Source: Sporomusa acidovorans
Lineage (GTDB): Bacteria; Bacillota; Negativicutes; Sporomusales; Sporomusaceae
Assembly: GCF_002257695.2 (NCBI RefSeq)
Contig: NZ_CP155571.1
Direction: 5' to 3' (one strand)
Length of the DNA: 64,000 nucleotides
Shown: one piece after another, positions 8,820 through 17,931 of the stretch
Numbering within the stretch: position 1 is the stretch's first letter
Layout of the letters: every line of letters starts with the position of its first letter
Position numbers and translations under genes: made by a program
Notes under the pieces: model-generated
What the model was told of the DNA's origin: nothing
What the model saw: the letters and a program-made list of their open reading frames with translations, nothing else
The model's database searches: none

Positions 8820-8915
8820 AAAAGGCAAGCAGGGATAACCACATATCTTTGTTCTATATTTTCGATAAGTTCTTCAAAAGATATAGCTTTATTAATTAAA
8901 TACAATTTAGCCATT
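8820..8915 (-). mobile_element. RAYT element relic (internal fragment)
   Basis: About 90 nt matches the C-terminal coding part of the intact RAYT transposase at 14070-14909; the residues LINKAISFEEL and ENIEQR are shared, as is the nucleotide string around CCATTCTTCGG. Both ends and the catalytic region are missing. Confidence 0.6.
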
Positions 8916-9343
8916 CTTCGGGGGTCTATTTGTACATATGCCAGTTTAATCGACGCTTCCATATGGAAAATCATCCAGGAAGTTCATAACCACTACTCAA
9001 ATCAAAATTCAAAAAATGTGGTATATTTCGGTTGATCCTGGATGTCCCAAAATTGAGAGGTTGGCTGCCCATTAACTGAACAGCCGACCTCTCTCCTATG
9101 AAAAATGCAATAACTTTCAATCCTTTAAAATACATTTCTAAATAAGGAAAATGGACGCAATAAATTTTAAAGAAGGAATTCATAATAATAGTATTGAAGA
9201 TTATTGCAAAAAAGAAGTCCTTAGGGGAATGCTCCTGTGAAACCAGGGATACATTTCCCCTATTCCAGCTAAAAAATTATAAAGTACATACATAATTCTA
9301 ATCATGTAAATAGTAGAAAGAAAAGGAAAAGGGAGAGAGTTGT
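8916..9343. other. Intergenic region with one strong hairpin
   Basis: Between the RAYT relic and the hydroxyacid oxidase gene I see no convincing coding sequence. The only clear structure is the hairpin GAGAGGTTGGCTG/CAGCCGACCTCTC at 9055-9093. It could be a terminator on either strand, though T-tails are weak on both. Confidence 0.5.
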
Positions 9344-10360
9344 ATGAATTACAAAGAATTACTGGAAAATGCGCGTAGCTGTATTGGCAGTTACTGCAAG
9401 GCATGCCCTGTTTGCAATGGCATTGCCTGTAAGAACAGCATCCCCGGACCAGGGGCAAAAGGCGTTGGCGACACTGCCATCCGCAACTATCAGAAATGGC
9501 AGGAAATCCGTGTCAATATGGACACATTAAGTGCGAATAAACCCGTTGATACAACCTTAGAATTATTTGGTCAAACGTTTACCTATCCGTTTTTCGCAGG
9601 ACCTGTTGGCGCGGTAAATTTGCACTACAGTGATAAATTTAATGATATGGCGTATAATGATATTTTAGTCTCTGCCTGCAGGGAAAATGGAATTGCTGCG
9701 TTTACCGGCGACGGAACAAATCCAACTGTCATGGAAAGTGCGACAGCGGCAATCGCTAAGGTGAAAGGCCGTGGCATTCCTACTATTAAGCCGTGGAATA
9801 TGGACACCATCAAGGAAAAAATGGAGCTGGTGCATAAGGCTGGTGCTTTTGCTGTTGCCATGGACATAGATGCAGCCGGATTGCCTTTCTTAAAAAATAT
9901 GACACCGCCGGCTGGCGGAAAATCAGTCGACGAACTTCGTCGTATTTCTGAAATTGCCGGTATTCCGTTTATTGTAAAAGGGATTATGAACATAAAAAGC
10001 GCACTTAAGGCAAAAGCGGCAGGAGCAAAAGCAATTGTTGTTTCTAATCATGGCGGCAGAGTGCTGGATCAGTGCCCTTCAACGGCAGAAGTGCTGCCAG
10101 AAATTGCCGAAGCTGTCGGCAACGAGATGAAGATTCTAGTTGATGGGGGTATCCGTTCCGGTACAGATATTTTCAAAGCACTGGCCCTTGGAGCAGACGG
10201 TGTTTTAATCTGTCGTCCGTTTGTAACCGCTCTTTATGGTGGGGAAAAAGAAGGAGTTAAGATTTATATAGAAAAATTAGCTGAAGAATTAAAAGATACG
10301 ATGGCTATGTGCGGCGCTTTTAGTCTGAGTGAAATCACAAAGGATATGGTGCGTAGATAA
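9344..10360 (+). CDS. FMN-dependent alpha-hydroxyacid dehydrogenase/oxidase family protein
   Basis: A 338-residue TIM-barrel flavoprotein of the lactate/glycolate oxidase family. FMN and active-site features include GPVGA near residue 85, IVKGIM, and the His/Arg motif SNHGGRVLDQCPSTAEVLPEI, then LVDGGIRSGTDIFKALALGADGVLICRP for phosphate binding. Residues 12-34 form a Cys cluster with four spaced Cys (CIGSYCKACPVCNGIACK), a feature of anaerobic members. An acceptor other than oxygen is likely. GGGAGAGAG precedes the ATG. It is probably involved in lactate or related 2-hydroxyacid oxidation, consistent with the dehydrogenase at 12551. Confidence 0.85.
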   Translation: MNYKELLENARSCIGSYCKACPVCNGIACKNSIPGPGAKGVGDTAIRNYQKWQEIRVNMDTLSANKPVDTTLELFGQTFTYPFFAGPVGAVNLHYSDKFNDMAYNDILVSACRENGIAAFTGDGTNPTVMESATAAIAKVKGRGIPTIKPWNMDTIKEKMELVHKAGAFAVAMDIDAAGLPFLKNMTPPAGGKSVDELRRISEIAGIPFIVKGIMNIKSALKAKAAGAKAIVVSNHGGRVLDQCPSTAEVLPEIAEAVGNEMKILVDGGIRSGTDIFKALALGADGVLICRPFVTALYGGEKEGVKIYIEKLAEELKDTMAMCGAFSLSEITKDMVRR

Positions 10361-10488
10361 AAGGACCCATCCGGACGGCGGATTGTCTTTACCCATTTTT
10401 TCATCTATGAGTTCTAAGTATCGTATTCGCAGCCTTTAGTAGGCTCTGGAAAAAAGCAATACCAGTTCCCATTACTGCTTAAAACAAA

Positions 10489-10524
10489 AGCTCCTGCTGA
10501 ATCTATAAAAATTCGGCAGGAGTT
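10489..10524. terminator. Bidirectional terminator between the oxidase gene and the sigma-54 regulator remnant
   Basis: AGCTCCTGCTGAAT (10489-10502) and ATTCGGCAGGAGTT (10511-10524) form a long stem. The minus-strand side is followed by TTTTGTTTT and the plus side by TTCTGCTTGTT. Confidence 0.6.
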
Positions 10525-10634
10525 CTGCTTGTTCATCATACCAAAACTGCGGTTTTCCGCATCAGCTTAATAGCGAATCTACTCGGATATTGTACAATTC
10601 ATGCCAGTTTTAAATATTTTGAGCAATATTTTTA

Positions 10635-12240
10635 TCAAATCTTATATTCATGAATTTTATTCAATATGTCGTATTAGATACTCCCAAGACCTGGCCAGCC
10701 AACCGGGAAGAAGGATGTTTTTTTTAAACCCTGCTGATCACTTCTTTTTCAACGCTTGCTACAATAGCCTTTAGCGGCGGCCAATCCCCGGTAATTGGAA
10801 TTTCCATCTGCAATGTTTGTTGATTTTTGGAAATCATTCCGACACTTCTCAACGTACCTGCCTCAGATATGTCCGTCCAAGCGGAAAGATGCTCCGGTCT
10901 GATTTCCGTAGTATCAATTAAGTTAATCACGCGTTCCAACGTATTTTCCAATTGCCGTACATTGCCTGGCCATTTCTGCGCTACCAAAATTTCAACACTT
11001 TCCTTGGCTAAATGAACTTCCGACTTATCGATCTTGGCACAAATTTTCCGGATTAAATGTTGGGCAAGCAGGGGAATGTCTTCTTTTCTTTCTCTCAGAG
11101 GCAAAATGGTAAGCGGGATAACATTCAGCCTGTAATACAGATCCTCGCGGAATTCCCCACAGCGAATCATATCCTCCAGATTACGGTGTGTGGCCGCAAT
11201 AACCCGTACATCCACACTAATATCGTTATGTCCTCCCACCCGCCGGACTGTTCCTTCTTGCAGAACACGCAGCAGACGTACTTGCAGCCGCGGCGAGATA
11301 TCACCTATCTCATCTAAAAATAAGGTACCGCCGTTCGTCTGTTCAAAAAGGCCTTTCTTGCCCCCTTTAGCAGCGCCCGTAAAAGCACCATCTTCATATC
11401 CAAACAATTCACTTTCCAACAAAGATTCCGTTAATGCTGCGCAATTTATAGGAATAAAGGGATGCTTACGCCTTGCTCCTTCCGCATGAATAGCATTGGC
11501 AAACAACTCTTTACCTGTGCCGCTTTCCCCGCGCAATAAAATGGTGGAAGAATTTCTGGCTACCGTGCGTGCAGAAGCTATGAGCCTATTCATTTGCTGA
11601 CTTTGATGAACAATATCGTCAAAAGTTATTTTTTACAGGATTTACCTGCCTGCAATATTACTTTTTCAACTTGCTGAAAGTCTTGAATGGTGGAGACAGC
11701 TCCTATAATTTGTCCTTGATCATTTCTAATAGGTATGTTACTGGCTAAAAATTGCAGAGTCTTGCCTTTTCTTTTTATCGTTCGCTCTTTCAATCTATAG
11801 ACATGGCCCAAGCACAGTGTTTCAAGAATGGGCGGATCTTCGCCCACTAACTTCTCCACCTTTAAGCCGATGGTTTCTTCTAATTTACAATCTAATATTT
11901 TGCAGGCAACTTCATTAATATGTGATATGATACCGTTTTTATCAATTGCCAGAACCCCTTCGCTAACGGAATTAAGAATCGTCCGCAATTCAATTTCCTT
12001 TTCCTGATAAGGCATCTGTGTACGGAATGTGACGGCTGTTATATTCTTAAGCTCTGTGAGCTCAGCGACTAATCGTTGAGCTTGTTCTTCCGCGGCGCAT
12101 TGGAACTGGATAATCATACCATGTTTCGGTATTACTTCCATGGCGATTTTATCCACATTGTTTTTTTCGGTAATTCGAAATATTTCATAGCCCAATCCCG
12201 GGCAATTCACAAAATCAATTTGAATAATATATTCCAGCAT
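10635..12240 (-). pseudogene. Sigma-54-dependent regulator (TyrR-like: ACT-PAS-AAA+-HTH), broken at three points
   Basis: Two adjacent frames make one regulator. 11626-12240 holds an ACT-like N-terminus and a PAS domain (LNSVSEGVLAIDKNGIISH). 10724-11593 holds the AAA+ domain with Walker A GESGTGKE, the sigma-54 contact loop GAFTGA and Walker B GTLFLDEIGD. The frames are joined by a one-base loss in an A-run near 11629. The AAA+ frame then meets a TAA at 10724 where a Leu codon is expected. The Fis-type HTH resumes in the same frame (HPSSRLAGQVLGVSNTT) and needs one further base near 10672 to finish as ILNKIHEYKI. Three separate lesions argue for a real pseudogene. Its presumed target is the divergent dehydrogenase. 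Confidence 0.8.
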
Positions 12241-12488
12241 CTTCCACTCCGTTTTTTACCTTGCACTATGGACTAATCTTCACTATCCTAATCTAACGTT
12301 TCTTTTTCGTTATTCATTCTCCCTCGAACCATTTAATAATAAAAGATCGATTTTTGTTTAACCCGTCGAAATTTACATATCAAACTATTTAGACTCAAAA
12401 CAAATTCTAGTTAAACATTCCTACTCCTGGAAAATAGACCGACACAGTGGTAAAATTATATTTGGTACCTTAAGAACCGTAGTAACCT

Positions 12489-12510
12489 AACAATTTGATC
12501 ACAAATTGTT
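12489..12510. promoter_or_regulatory. Perfect palindrome upstream of the hydroxyacid dehydrogenase
   Basis: AACAATTTG-ATCA-CAAATTGTT has 9-nt arms and a 4-nt centre, 41 nt before the ATG at 12551. It is typical of a dimeric regulator's operator. I could not assign it to Rex, CRP or TyrR consensus sequences. No clear -24/-12 promoter is visible nearby. Confidence 0.5.
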
Positions 12511-12550
12511 TCTTAAAATCTGGTAATAATTGATGGAGGTGTTCTTTTCT

Positions 12551-13513
12551 ATGAAAGCTACTACAAATAAGCTGGTAATTGTTGGTGTAGGTCATGTAGG
12601 GTCACAGGTTTTGGCAACAGCCGTTGCGCACCAAATCGCATCAGAAATCGCGCTGATTGATATTGAGGAAAACAGAGCCATAGGCGAGGCCTTAGATGCA
12701 GACCATGCCACTCCTTTCGACTATAACGCGAACATTAACGTACACAAGGGAACCTATGAAGACTGTGCCGACGCTAAAGTCATCATTATGTGTGCAGGCC
12801 CTAGTATCCTGCCGGGAGAAAATTTGGACCGTCTTGTTTTGGCCGGTCGCAACGCCGAAACTGTCAAAGATGTCATGAGTCAAATCGTTACATACACAAA
12901 AGATGCCGTTGTTATCTTTATTACCAATCCGCTGGATATTACGACCTATTATGCCGCCAATCATTTCGGTTACCCCAAGGGAAAACTCTTTGGCACCGGA
13001 ACCACATTGGAGACGGCTCGCCTGAAACGAATCCTGGCAGATCGCTATCATGTTGCCCCTGCCAGCGTACAAGCTTTCATGCTGGGAGAACACGGGAATT
13101 CGGCTTTTCCTGCCTGGAGTATGATCAATATCGGCGGCGTCCCGGCAAACCAGCTGGATCAATATTTCGATGTAGAGTCCCCGCTTGATAAAGAAGCAAT
13201 CGGCAAAGAGGTTGTGCAAGTGGCTTACGATGTATTAAACGGTAAAGGTTGGACGAATACCGGCATCGCTATGGGCGCGGTGCGCCTTGCCAAAGCAGTT
13301 ATGTTTGATGAGCGCTTCGTGGGCCCAGTCTCCGTCACCTTGGCTGAAGAATATGGCATTGCCGAAAAAGTCTCGCTCAGCATGCCTTGCGTTATCGGCA
13401 AAAATGGCGTGGAAAAGAGACTGCCTTTGCCATTATCGCCAGAGGAAGTCAGTAAATTCAAAACTTGTGCCAAGACAGTCCGGGCCGTTTTGGATTCTAT
13501 TCATATCAATTAA
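12551..13513 (+). CDS. NAD-dependent L-2-hydroxyacid (lactate/hydroxyisocaproate) dehydrogenase
   Basis: A 320-residue LDH/MDH-fold protein. The Rossmann motif is VGVGHVGSQV with the acidic NAD selector in LIDIEE. ITNPLDITTY is the NAD/substrate loop, and MLGEHGNSAFPAW holds the catalytic His. The usual substrate-specificity loop (CAGPSILPGENLDRL) differs from classic LDH. That suits L-2-hydroxyisocaproate dehydrogenase-like enzymes, so the exact substrate is open. ATG 12551 follows GGAGGT at a reasonable distance; the frame's upstream ATG overlaps that Shine-Dalgarno. It stands divergent from the broken sigma-54 regulator. Confidence 0.85.
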   Translation: MKATTNKLVIVGVGHVGSQVLATAVAHQIASEIALIDIEENRAIGEALDADHATPFDYNANINVHKGTYEDCADAKVIIMCAGPSILPGENLDRLVLAGRNAETVKDVMSQIVTYTKDAVVIFITNPLDITTYYAANHFGYPKGKLFGTGTTLETARLKRILADRYHVAPASVQAFMLGEHGNSAFPAWSMINIGGVPANQLDQYFDVESPLDKEAIGKEVVQVAYDVLNGKGWTNTGIAMGAVRLAKAVMFDERFVGPVSVTLAEEYGIAEKVSLSMPCVIGKNGVEKRLPLPLSPEEVSKFKTCAKTVRAVLDSIHIN

Positions 13514-13570
13514 TCTTCCCGACCTATCACCATCTGACAGGAGGGCCCGCACCTTCCAAAAGAACTTTCA

Positions 13571-13610
13571 GCCCTTGATGTTTCCAGCAGGAAATGTCAA
13601 GGGCATTGTT
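13571..13610 (+). terminator. Terminator after the hydroxyacid dehydrogenase
   Basis: GCCCTTGATGTTTCC (13571-13585) pairs with GGAAATGTCAAGGGC (13590-13604), with a two-base internal bulge, followed by ATTGTTCGTTTT. Confidence 0.6.
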
Positions 13611-13695
13611 CGTTTTGGGATATTCCATGGCCCTCTGCTCACATTCTTATTTTGGACTTATACCAAAAACACTCGCACGGCAAAGCGGTCCATAC

Positions 13696-14025
13696 TCAAT
13701 CCCCTGCGCCGGGAGCCTCCTGCGTACTCCAACAGCATTTTATCATATCCACCCGGCCATCAGCGGTGAATACGACTCCTTCTGCCTCAAGCATATCCCG
13801 CTGCACATCTTTTCCACCGAAAGCGAAGCCGGTAGTGAGCCGGCCATCCTTAAAAACCACTCTGTGACAAGGTAATTTCGCGTGGTGTGGACTGTTATGC
13901 AGTGCATAGCCAACCGCGCGCGAAGCTCTCCAGCTTCCGGTCATATAGGCGATTTGACCGTAAGATGCAACCTTTCCTTCCGGTATTTGACGAACAATTT
14001 CATAAACTCTGTCGTTAAAACCCAT
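13696..14025 (-). CDS. MGMT-family (Ogt/Atl-like) small protein
   Basis: A 109-residue protein consisting only of the DNA-binding domain of O6-alkylguanine alkyltransferases. It shows VASYGQIAYM, the Arg-finger segment RAVGYALHNSP and the active-site motif LPCHRVV. The alkyl-accepting Cys is present, unlike the Trp of E. coli-type Atl proteins, so either transferase activity or an alkyl-lesion recognition role is possible. AGGAGGTGG precedes the ATG. The C-terminal residues after RVDMIKC look unconserved. Confidence 0.85.
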   Translation of the reverse strand: MGFNDRVYEIVRQIPEGKVASYGQIAYMTGSWRASRAVGYALHNSPHHAKLPCHRVVFKDGRLTTGFAFGGKDVQRDMLEAEGVVFTADGRVDMIKCCWSTQEAPGAGD

Positions 14026-14044
14026 AAAGCCACCTCCTTCGCGC

Positions 14045-14963
14045 GCAAGCAGGGACGGTTCTCAACTTGCTATTCACTATTCTTTAGTATACGGCTTACC
14101 CTAGATTCACTGATTCCTCCAAAAAGCTGGCCAATCTGTTTTAACGTAATCGACGAATTTTTTCTTATCTCTTTGATAATCTCATTCCTTTGTCCTATGT
14201 TTTCGTTAAGTTCTTCAAAAGAAATGGCTTTATTAATTAAAATACAATTTAGCCATTCTTCGGCTTGGGCCATATTAAAAATATTAGTACCGTGCTGCTG
14301 CCTATTTCCTGTAAGTAAATCATCTTCTACGTCCATGATTATTAAGTCAAGCTCATCTTCCGAAACATACTCTGTATATTTTCTTATGGCAGAGTTTCTC
14401 GATTTCGAAAGAATACCTAAAATTCTACTACTGTCTATTATTTTATTGTGATCTTTGACTTTTTCTAAATAAACAGCATAACTGCTCCACTGATAATCTT
14501 CAGCTTTTTTAACCATTCCTGCTTTAACTGGATTATTGTGGATATACTTACTAACTTGTAACAAATACTGATCACTGTTAATTAACTCACTTTTAAATCG
14601 ATCTTGAAAAAGATGGCCTGTCCGTTGATATGTACGGTTAAAATAATATGCATAGCTAATATTAACACTTTTTAATATTTGCGATATATCATTGCCATTG
14701 TCATTAATCAACATATGTATATGGTTGTCCATCAGACAATATGCTTCTAATATGAAATTATATTTCACTTTCACCCGCGCTAGAGTATCTAGAAATCTCA
14801 ATCTATCATCGTCAGATAAAAAAAGACTTTTCCGTTCATTTCCGCGCTGTATAACATGGTATGTACTAAATTCACCTTTTTCTCTTGCTTGTCTTGGCAT
14901 TTTTTTCACCCAATTTTATCTTAACCCCAATCAATAGGTAAGTCAAGAACCGTCCCTTCTTGC
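14045..14963 (-). mobile_element. Complete RAYT element with inverted REP-like ends
   Basis: The transposase gene is bounded by REP-like sequences in inverted orientation. The left end (14045-14070) reads GCAAG, C, AGGGACGGTTCT, CA, ACTTGC. The right end, read on the minus strand, is GCAAG, A, AGGGACGGTTCT, TG, ACTTAC. Each can fold on itself through GCAAG/CTTGC-type pairing. The same end sequence recurs at the relics near 26892-27325 and 61516-61685. Confidence 0.75.
14070..14909 (-). CDS. REP-associated tyrosine transposase (RAYT, Y1/HUH family)
   Basis: A 279-residue protein with an intact Y1 transposase domain. The N-terminus is RQAREKGEFSTYHVIQRGNERK, the HUH motif is DNHIHMLI, and GHLFQDRFKSELI and KYIHNNPVKAGMV hold the conserved basic and candidate Tyr residues. 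The C-terminal third (NEIIKEIRKNSSITLKQIGQLFGGISESRVSRIL) is a predicted helix-turn-helix. This domain processes REP-like hairpins rather than forming a classical IS. The frame is complete and bounded by REP-like ends, so it may be active. Confidence 0.9.
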   Translation of the reverse strand: MKKMPRQAREKGEFSTYHVIQRGNERKSLFLSDDDRLRFLDTLARVKVKYNFILEAYCLMDNHIHMLINDNGNDISQILKSVNISYAYYFNRTYQRTGHLFQDRFKSELINSDQYLLQVSKYIHNNPVKAGMVKKAEDYQWSSYAVYLEKVKDHNKIIDSSRILGILSKSRNSAIRKYTEYVSEDELDLIIMDVEDDLLTGNRQQHGTNIFNMAQAEEWLNCILINKAISFEELNENIGQRNEIIKEIRKNSSITLKQIGQLFGGISESRVSRILKNSE

Positions 14964-14980
14964 CCGGATCAAATTAGTAA

Positions 14981-15016
14981 AAGAGGCCTCACTAATTAAC
15001 TTTTGTGAGGCCTCTT
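14981..15016 (-). terminator. Terminator of the Fbp-type ABC operon
   Basis: AAGAGGCCTCAC (14981-14992) and GTGAGGCCTCTT (15005-15016) form a 12-bp perfect stem, followed on the minus strand by TTTACTAATTT. It ends the operon that closes with the ATPase at 15168. Confidence 0.65.
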
Positions 15017-15167
15017 GGTCGCCATTGTTAATGATATAGTTGTCTGTGTCTGTATCATCGCTAACAGTATTCATTTTGGATAAGCCGTACGGCCGTATTC
15101 GGCTTAGGGCTCAATAAATAGCAACTATCTTAAATAGTAAATACCACGGCGAAATCTTCGTCCCCTA

Positions 15168-16235
15168 TTACTCTCCGGCATACCAGAAGGGACGTAACAA
15201 GCGCAGATTGCATGCCTCGCCCAATTCAGGGCCAGGATCGCGGCGTCCCTTCTGGACGCGCATTTCCTGATCACCAATCTTGACCTGATAGTCAATAATT
15301 TCTCCTAAAAACGCTTTGCGGCTGAGAATGCCGCGCAGTCCTTGCTCGTCGCCCTCAGTTATAAAATCGATCTCCGACGGACGGCTTGCCAGGGAAAGCA
15401 CATCTTCCCCGCGCATGCTTTCCGGCGGCATCAGGCTTGCCGGCAGCGCTGCATGCTCCCCGCGCACAAACGCCCTGCCGTCCTCCCAGACAATATCCAG
15501 AAAGTTAGAAAGGCCGATAAAACTGAAAACAAACTTATTAGCCGGCTGGTTGTAGACATTAAGTGGCGTATCGATCTGTTGCACTACGCCTGATCTCATT
15601 ACCAGTATGCGGTCCGAAAGGGCCATGGCCTCGGACTGGTCGTGCGTCACATATATGATGGAAAAGCCGTACTTTCGCTGTAAATCCTTAATCTCAAACC
15701 GCATCTCCTCGCGTAAATGAGGGTCTAAGCTTGAAAGCGGCTCATCTAAGAGCATGACATCCGGATTGATGGCCAGCGCCCGGGCCAGTGCCACCCGCTG
15801 TTTGCCGCCTCCCGAAAGATCTGCCGGACTGTCTTCCGCAACCTTCAAAAGATTTGTCGACCGCAGAGCGTCTTGCGTACGTTTCTCAACCTCAGCGGCA
15901 GGTAATTTGCGAATGCGCAGCGGAAAAGCAACATTCTCATAAACCGACAGATGCGGCCAGACCGCAAAAGCCTGAAAAACCATACCGAAATTACGTTTTT
16001 CCGGCGGCAGGTAAAAATTACGCTTAGGTGAGGAGATAAGACGATCCCCGACGTAAATCTCCCCTTCGCTCAAGTCCTCAAACCCCGCCACCATGCGAAG
16101 TGTTGTAGTCTTGCCGCAGCCGGACGGCCCCAGCATGGAGAAGCACTCCCCTTTGCCAATCTCCAGGTTCAGCGAATTGACGGCGGTAACGTCGCCGAAT
16201 TTCTTGGTAACATTCACTAAGCGAACATAAGACAT
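15168..16235 (-). CDS. ABC transporter ATP-binding protein (FbpC/PotA type)
   Basis: A 355-residue importer ATPase. Walker A is GPSGCGKTT, the Q-loop is in MVFQAFAVWP, Walker B is VMLLDEPLSSLD and the H-loop is VTHDQSEA; a C-terminal TOBE-like regulatory domain follows. The signature is LSGGGKQRVALARA rather than the usual LSGGQ-QR, an unusual substitution. ATG 16235 lies 4 nt after the permease stop. It is one of two ATPases in the operon (the other at 17928), so the transporter may use a heterodimer. The substrate class (ferric iron, aminoethylphosphonate or similar) is inferred from the binding protein. Confidence 0.9.
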   Translation of the reverse strand: MSYVRLVNVTKKFGDVTAVNSLNLEIGKGECFSMLGPSGCGKTTTLRMVAGFEDLSEGEIYVGDRLISSPKRNFYLPPEKRNFGMVFQAFAVWPHLSVYENVAFPLRIRKLPAAEVEKRTQDALRSTNLLKVAEDSPADLSGGGKQRVALARALAINPDVMLLDEPLSSLDPHLREEMRFEIKDLQRKYGFSIIYVTHDQSEAMALSDRILVMRSGVVQQIDTPLNVYNQPANKFVFSFIGLSNFLDIVWEDGRAFVRGEHAALPASLMPPESMRGEDVLSLASRPSEIDFITEGDEQGLRGILSRKAFLGEIIDYQVKIGDQEMRVQKGRRDPGPELGEACNLRLLRPFWYAGE

Positions 16236-16239
16236 CCGT

Positions 16240-17931
16240 CTACGCACCTACCTTTCTTGTGAAACGGTTGATCAGCGTCTGGCCTACAATGATGATGATT
16301 AATGCAACTCCGGCTAAGGCCGCCGAAACTACCGTTTCCCCGTCCTCATTCAGGGTGTATATCGCCACGCCGATGGTACGGGTGGTTGGCGCATAAAGCA
16401 TGATGGAAACGGTCAATTCCCGCAACGAAGGGAGAAAAATCAGGAAAAAGGCCGCCAGCATACCGGGACGTACAAGGGGCAACACGATATCCTTAAGTGA
16501 CTGCCACATGCTGGCGCCGCAGGAGCGAGCTGCTTCTACCAGGGAATCATGCACCTGTTCCAAAGCCGCGGAATTGGCTTTGAGCGAAAAGGCCATATAG
16601 CGCGCAATATAGGCGACTAAGATGATCCAGACTGTGTTATAGAGGTTGATGCCAAACTGGCCGCTCCAGGCAAGGATTACGCCAAGGGCGATTACCGAGC
16701 CGGGAACCGAGAAGGGCAGCATTCCCAAAAACTCTAAGATACGTTTGCCCCGCACTTTCATCTTAACAATGACATAGGAAATCATGACGCCGGCAAACAT
16801 CGTAATAACTGCCGCGCTCAAGCCCAGCGTAACGCTGTTCCAGATGGCATCCCTGGTCACATTATAGTCAAAGAGGATGTATTTATAGTTAGCAAGTGAA
16901 AGATTATCCCAAGTGAAGGGCAGTCCATAGGTTTTCAGTCCCCCTACCAGGAAAATGACCGCTGTAGGCAGGACAATCGTAAAGGCAATGTAAATAAGGC
17001 AGAAAATAAGGAGCGGCACACGCAGGGCACGTAGTTTCAGTTCCATCGGCCGGAAGCTTTTTCCGCCGATAATCTGATAATGCCCCTTGCCCAGTACCTT
17101 CCCCTGCAGCCAGATGATGAAGGCTGCCGTTATTACGAGTACAGTGGCAAGCACGGTACCTGTCCGTATCGCGTCAAAACTTCCCCCGCTCTGGTGAATA
17201 CGCTCATAGATGAGGGTCGGTATATTAAATATTCCATTTTCTATGCCAAGCACAGCGACAGTGCCAAAGTGCGCCATTGAGTAAAGCATGATAAGCAGCG
17301 ATCCTGAAAGGATACTTGGCAGCACTAGCGGAATTGTGATTTTTCTGGTGATAGTGAACAGCCCGGCCCCGGATATGCGGGCTGACTCCTCCAGTGTCGG
17401 GTCCATGCGTTCCAGCGCACCGCACACTTGTATGAAGACAAAGGGAAACAGATACATGACCTCGACGCCACTAATGCCAATATAGCTGTAGATATTAAAG
17501 ACAGGGCCGTCAAAACCAAAATGACTTATGAAAAACTTGTTAATGAACCCGGCATTGGGTGAAAGCAGCATCTTCCAGGCAAGGGCACCGATAAATGACG
17601 GCAGCATGAACGGTACTAAGAACATGGCCTTCATAAAGCCCTTGTAGGGAAGGTCGGTACGCGTCACCAACCAAGCGAAAAAAGTACCGACAATCGTACT
17701 GCCAATTGTAGTCATACTGGCGATAATAAGCGAATTTTTCAGTGCCTGATACGTCTCCGGTTCGGAAAGAATCTTGACAACATCACTGGCATTGAATTTG
17801 CCGTCCACCCAGAACGCGTTGAAGAAAATCAACAGAACCGGCACAGCCACTACAATAACTAAAATAGCAATAGAGAGAAACAGGATAACCTGCGCCACGC
17901 CAAAATTGCTTTTTGGGGTGATTGCACTCAT
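16240..17931 (-). CDS. ABC transporter permease, fused two-domain (FbpB type)
   Basis: A 563-residue inner-membrane protein with two tandem BPD_transp_1 domains of about six helices each. EAA-type loops are visible as LEESARISGAGLFTITRKITIPLVLPSI in the first half and LVEAARSCGASMWQSLKDIVLPLVRPGM in the second. Fused permeases of this kind occur in ferric-iron and 2-aminoethylphosphonate importers. The start overlaps the upstream ATPase stop by 4 nt, indicating translational coupling. Confidence 0.92.
   Translation of the reverse strand: MSAITPKSNFGVAQVILFLSIAILVIVVAVPVLLIFFNAFWVDGKFNASDVVKILSEPETYQALKNSLIIASMTTIGSTIVGTFFAWLVTRTDLPYKGFMKAMFLVPFMLPSFIGALAWKMLLSPNAGFINKFFISHFGFDGPVFNIYSYIGISGVEVMYLFPFVFIQVCGALERMDPTLEESARISGAGLFTITRKITIPLVLPSILSGSLLIMLYSMAHFGTVAVLGIENGIFNIPTLIYERIHQSGGSFDAIRTGTVLATVLVITAAFIIWLQGKVLGKGHYQIIGGKSFRPMELKLRALRVPLLIFCLIYIAFTIVLPTAVIFLVGGLKTYGLPFTWDNLSLANYKYILFDYNVTRDAIWNSVTLGLSAAVITMFAGVMISYVIVKMKVRGKRILEFLGMLPFSVPGSVIALGVILAWSGQFGINLYNTVWIILVAYIARYMAFSLKANSAALEQVHDSLVEAARSCGASMWQSLKDIVLPLVRPGMLAAFFLIFLPSLRELTVSIMLYAPTTRTIGVAIYTLNEDGETVVSAALAGVALIIIIVGQTLINRFTRKVGA

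Noticed and set aside
11590..11660. Programmed -1 frameshift at the A-run linking the two halves of the sigma-54 regulator
   Set aside because: The A-run is followed by a stop and could slip, but the same gene also has a nonsense codon and a second frameshift in its HTH, so decay is simpler.
12420..12550. Sigma-54 promoter before the hydroxyacid dehydrogenase
   Set aside because: Expected from the neighbouring regulator remnant, but no TGGCAC-N5-TTGCA match could be found; TGGTACC near 12470 lacks the -12 part.
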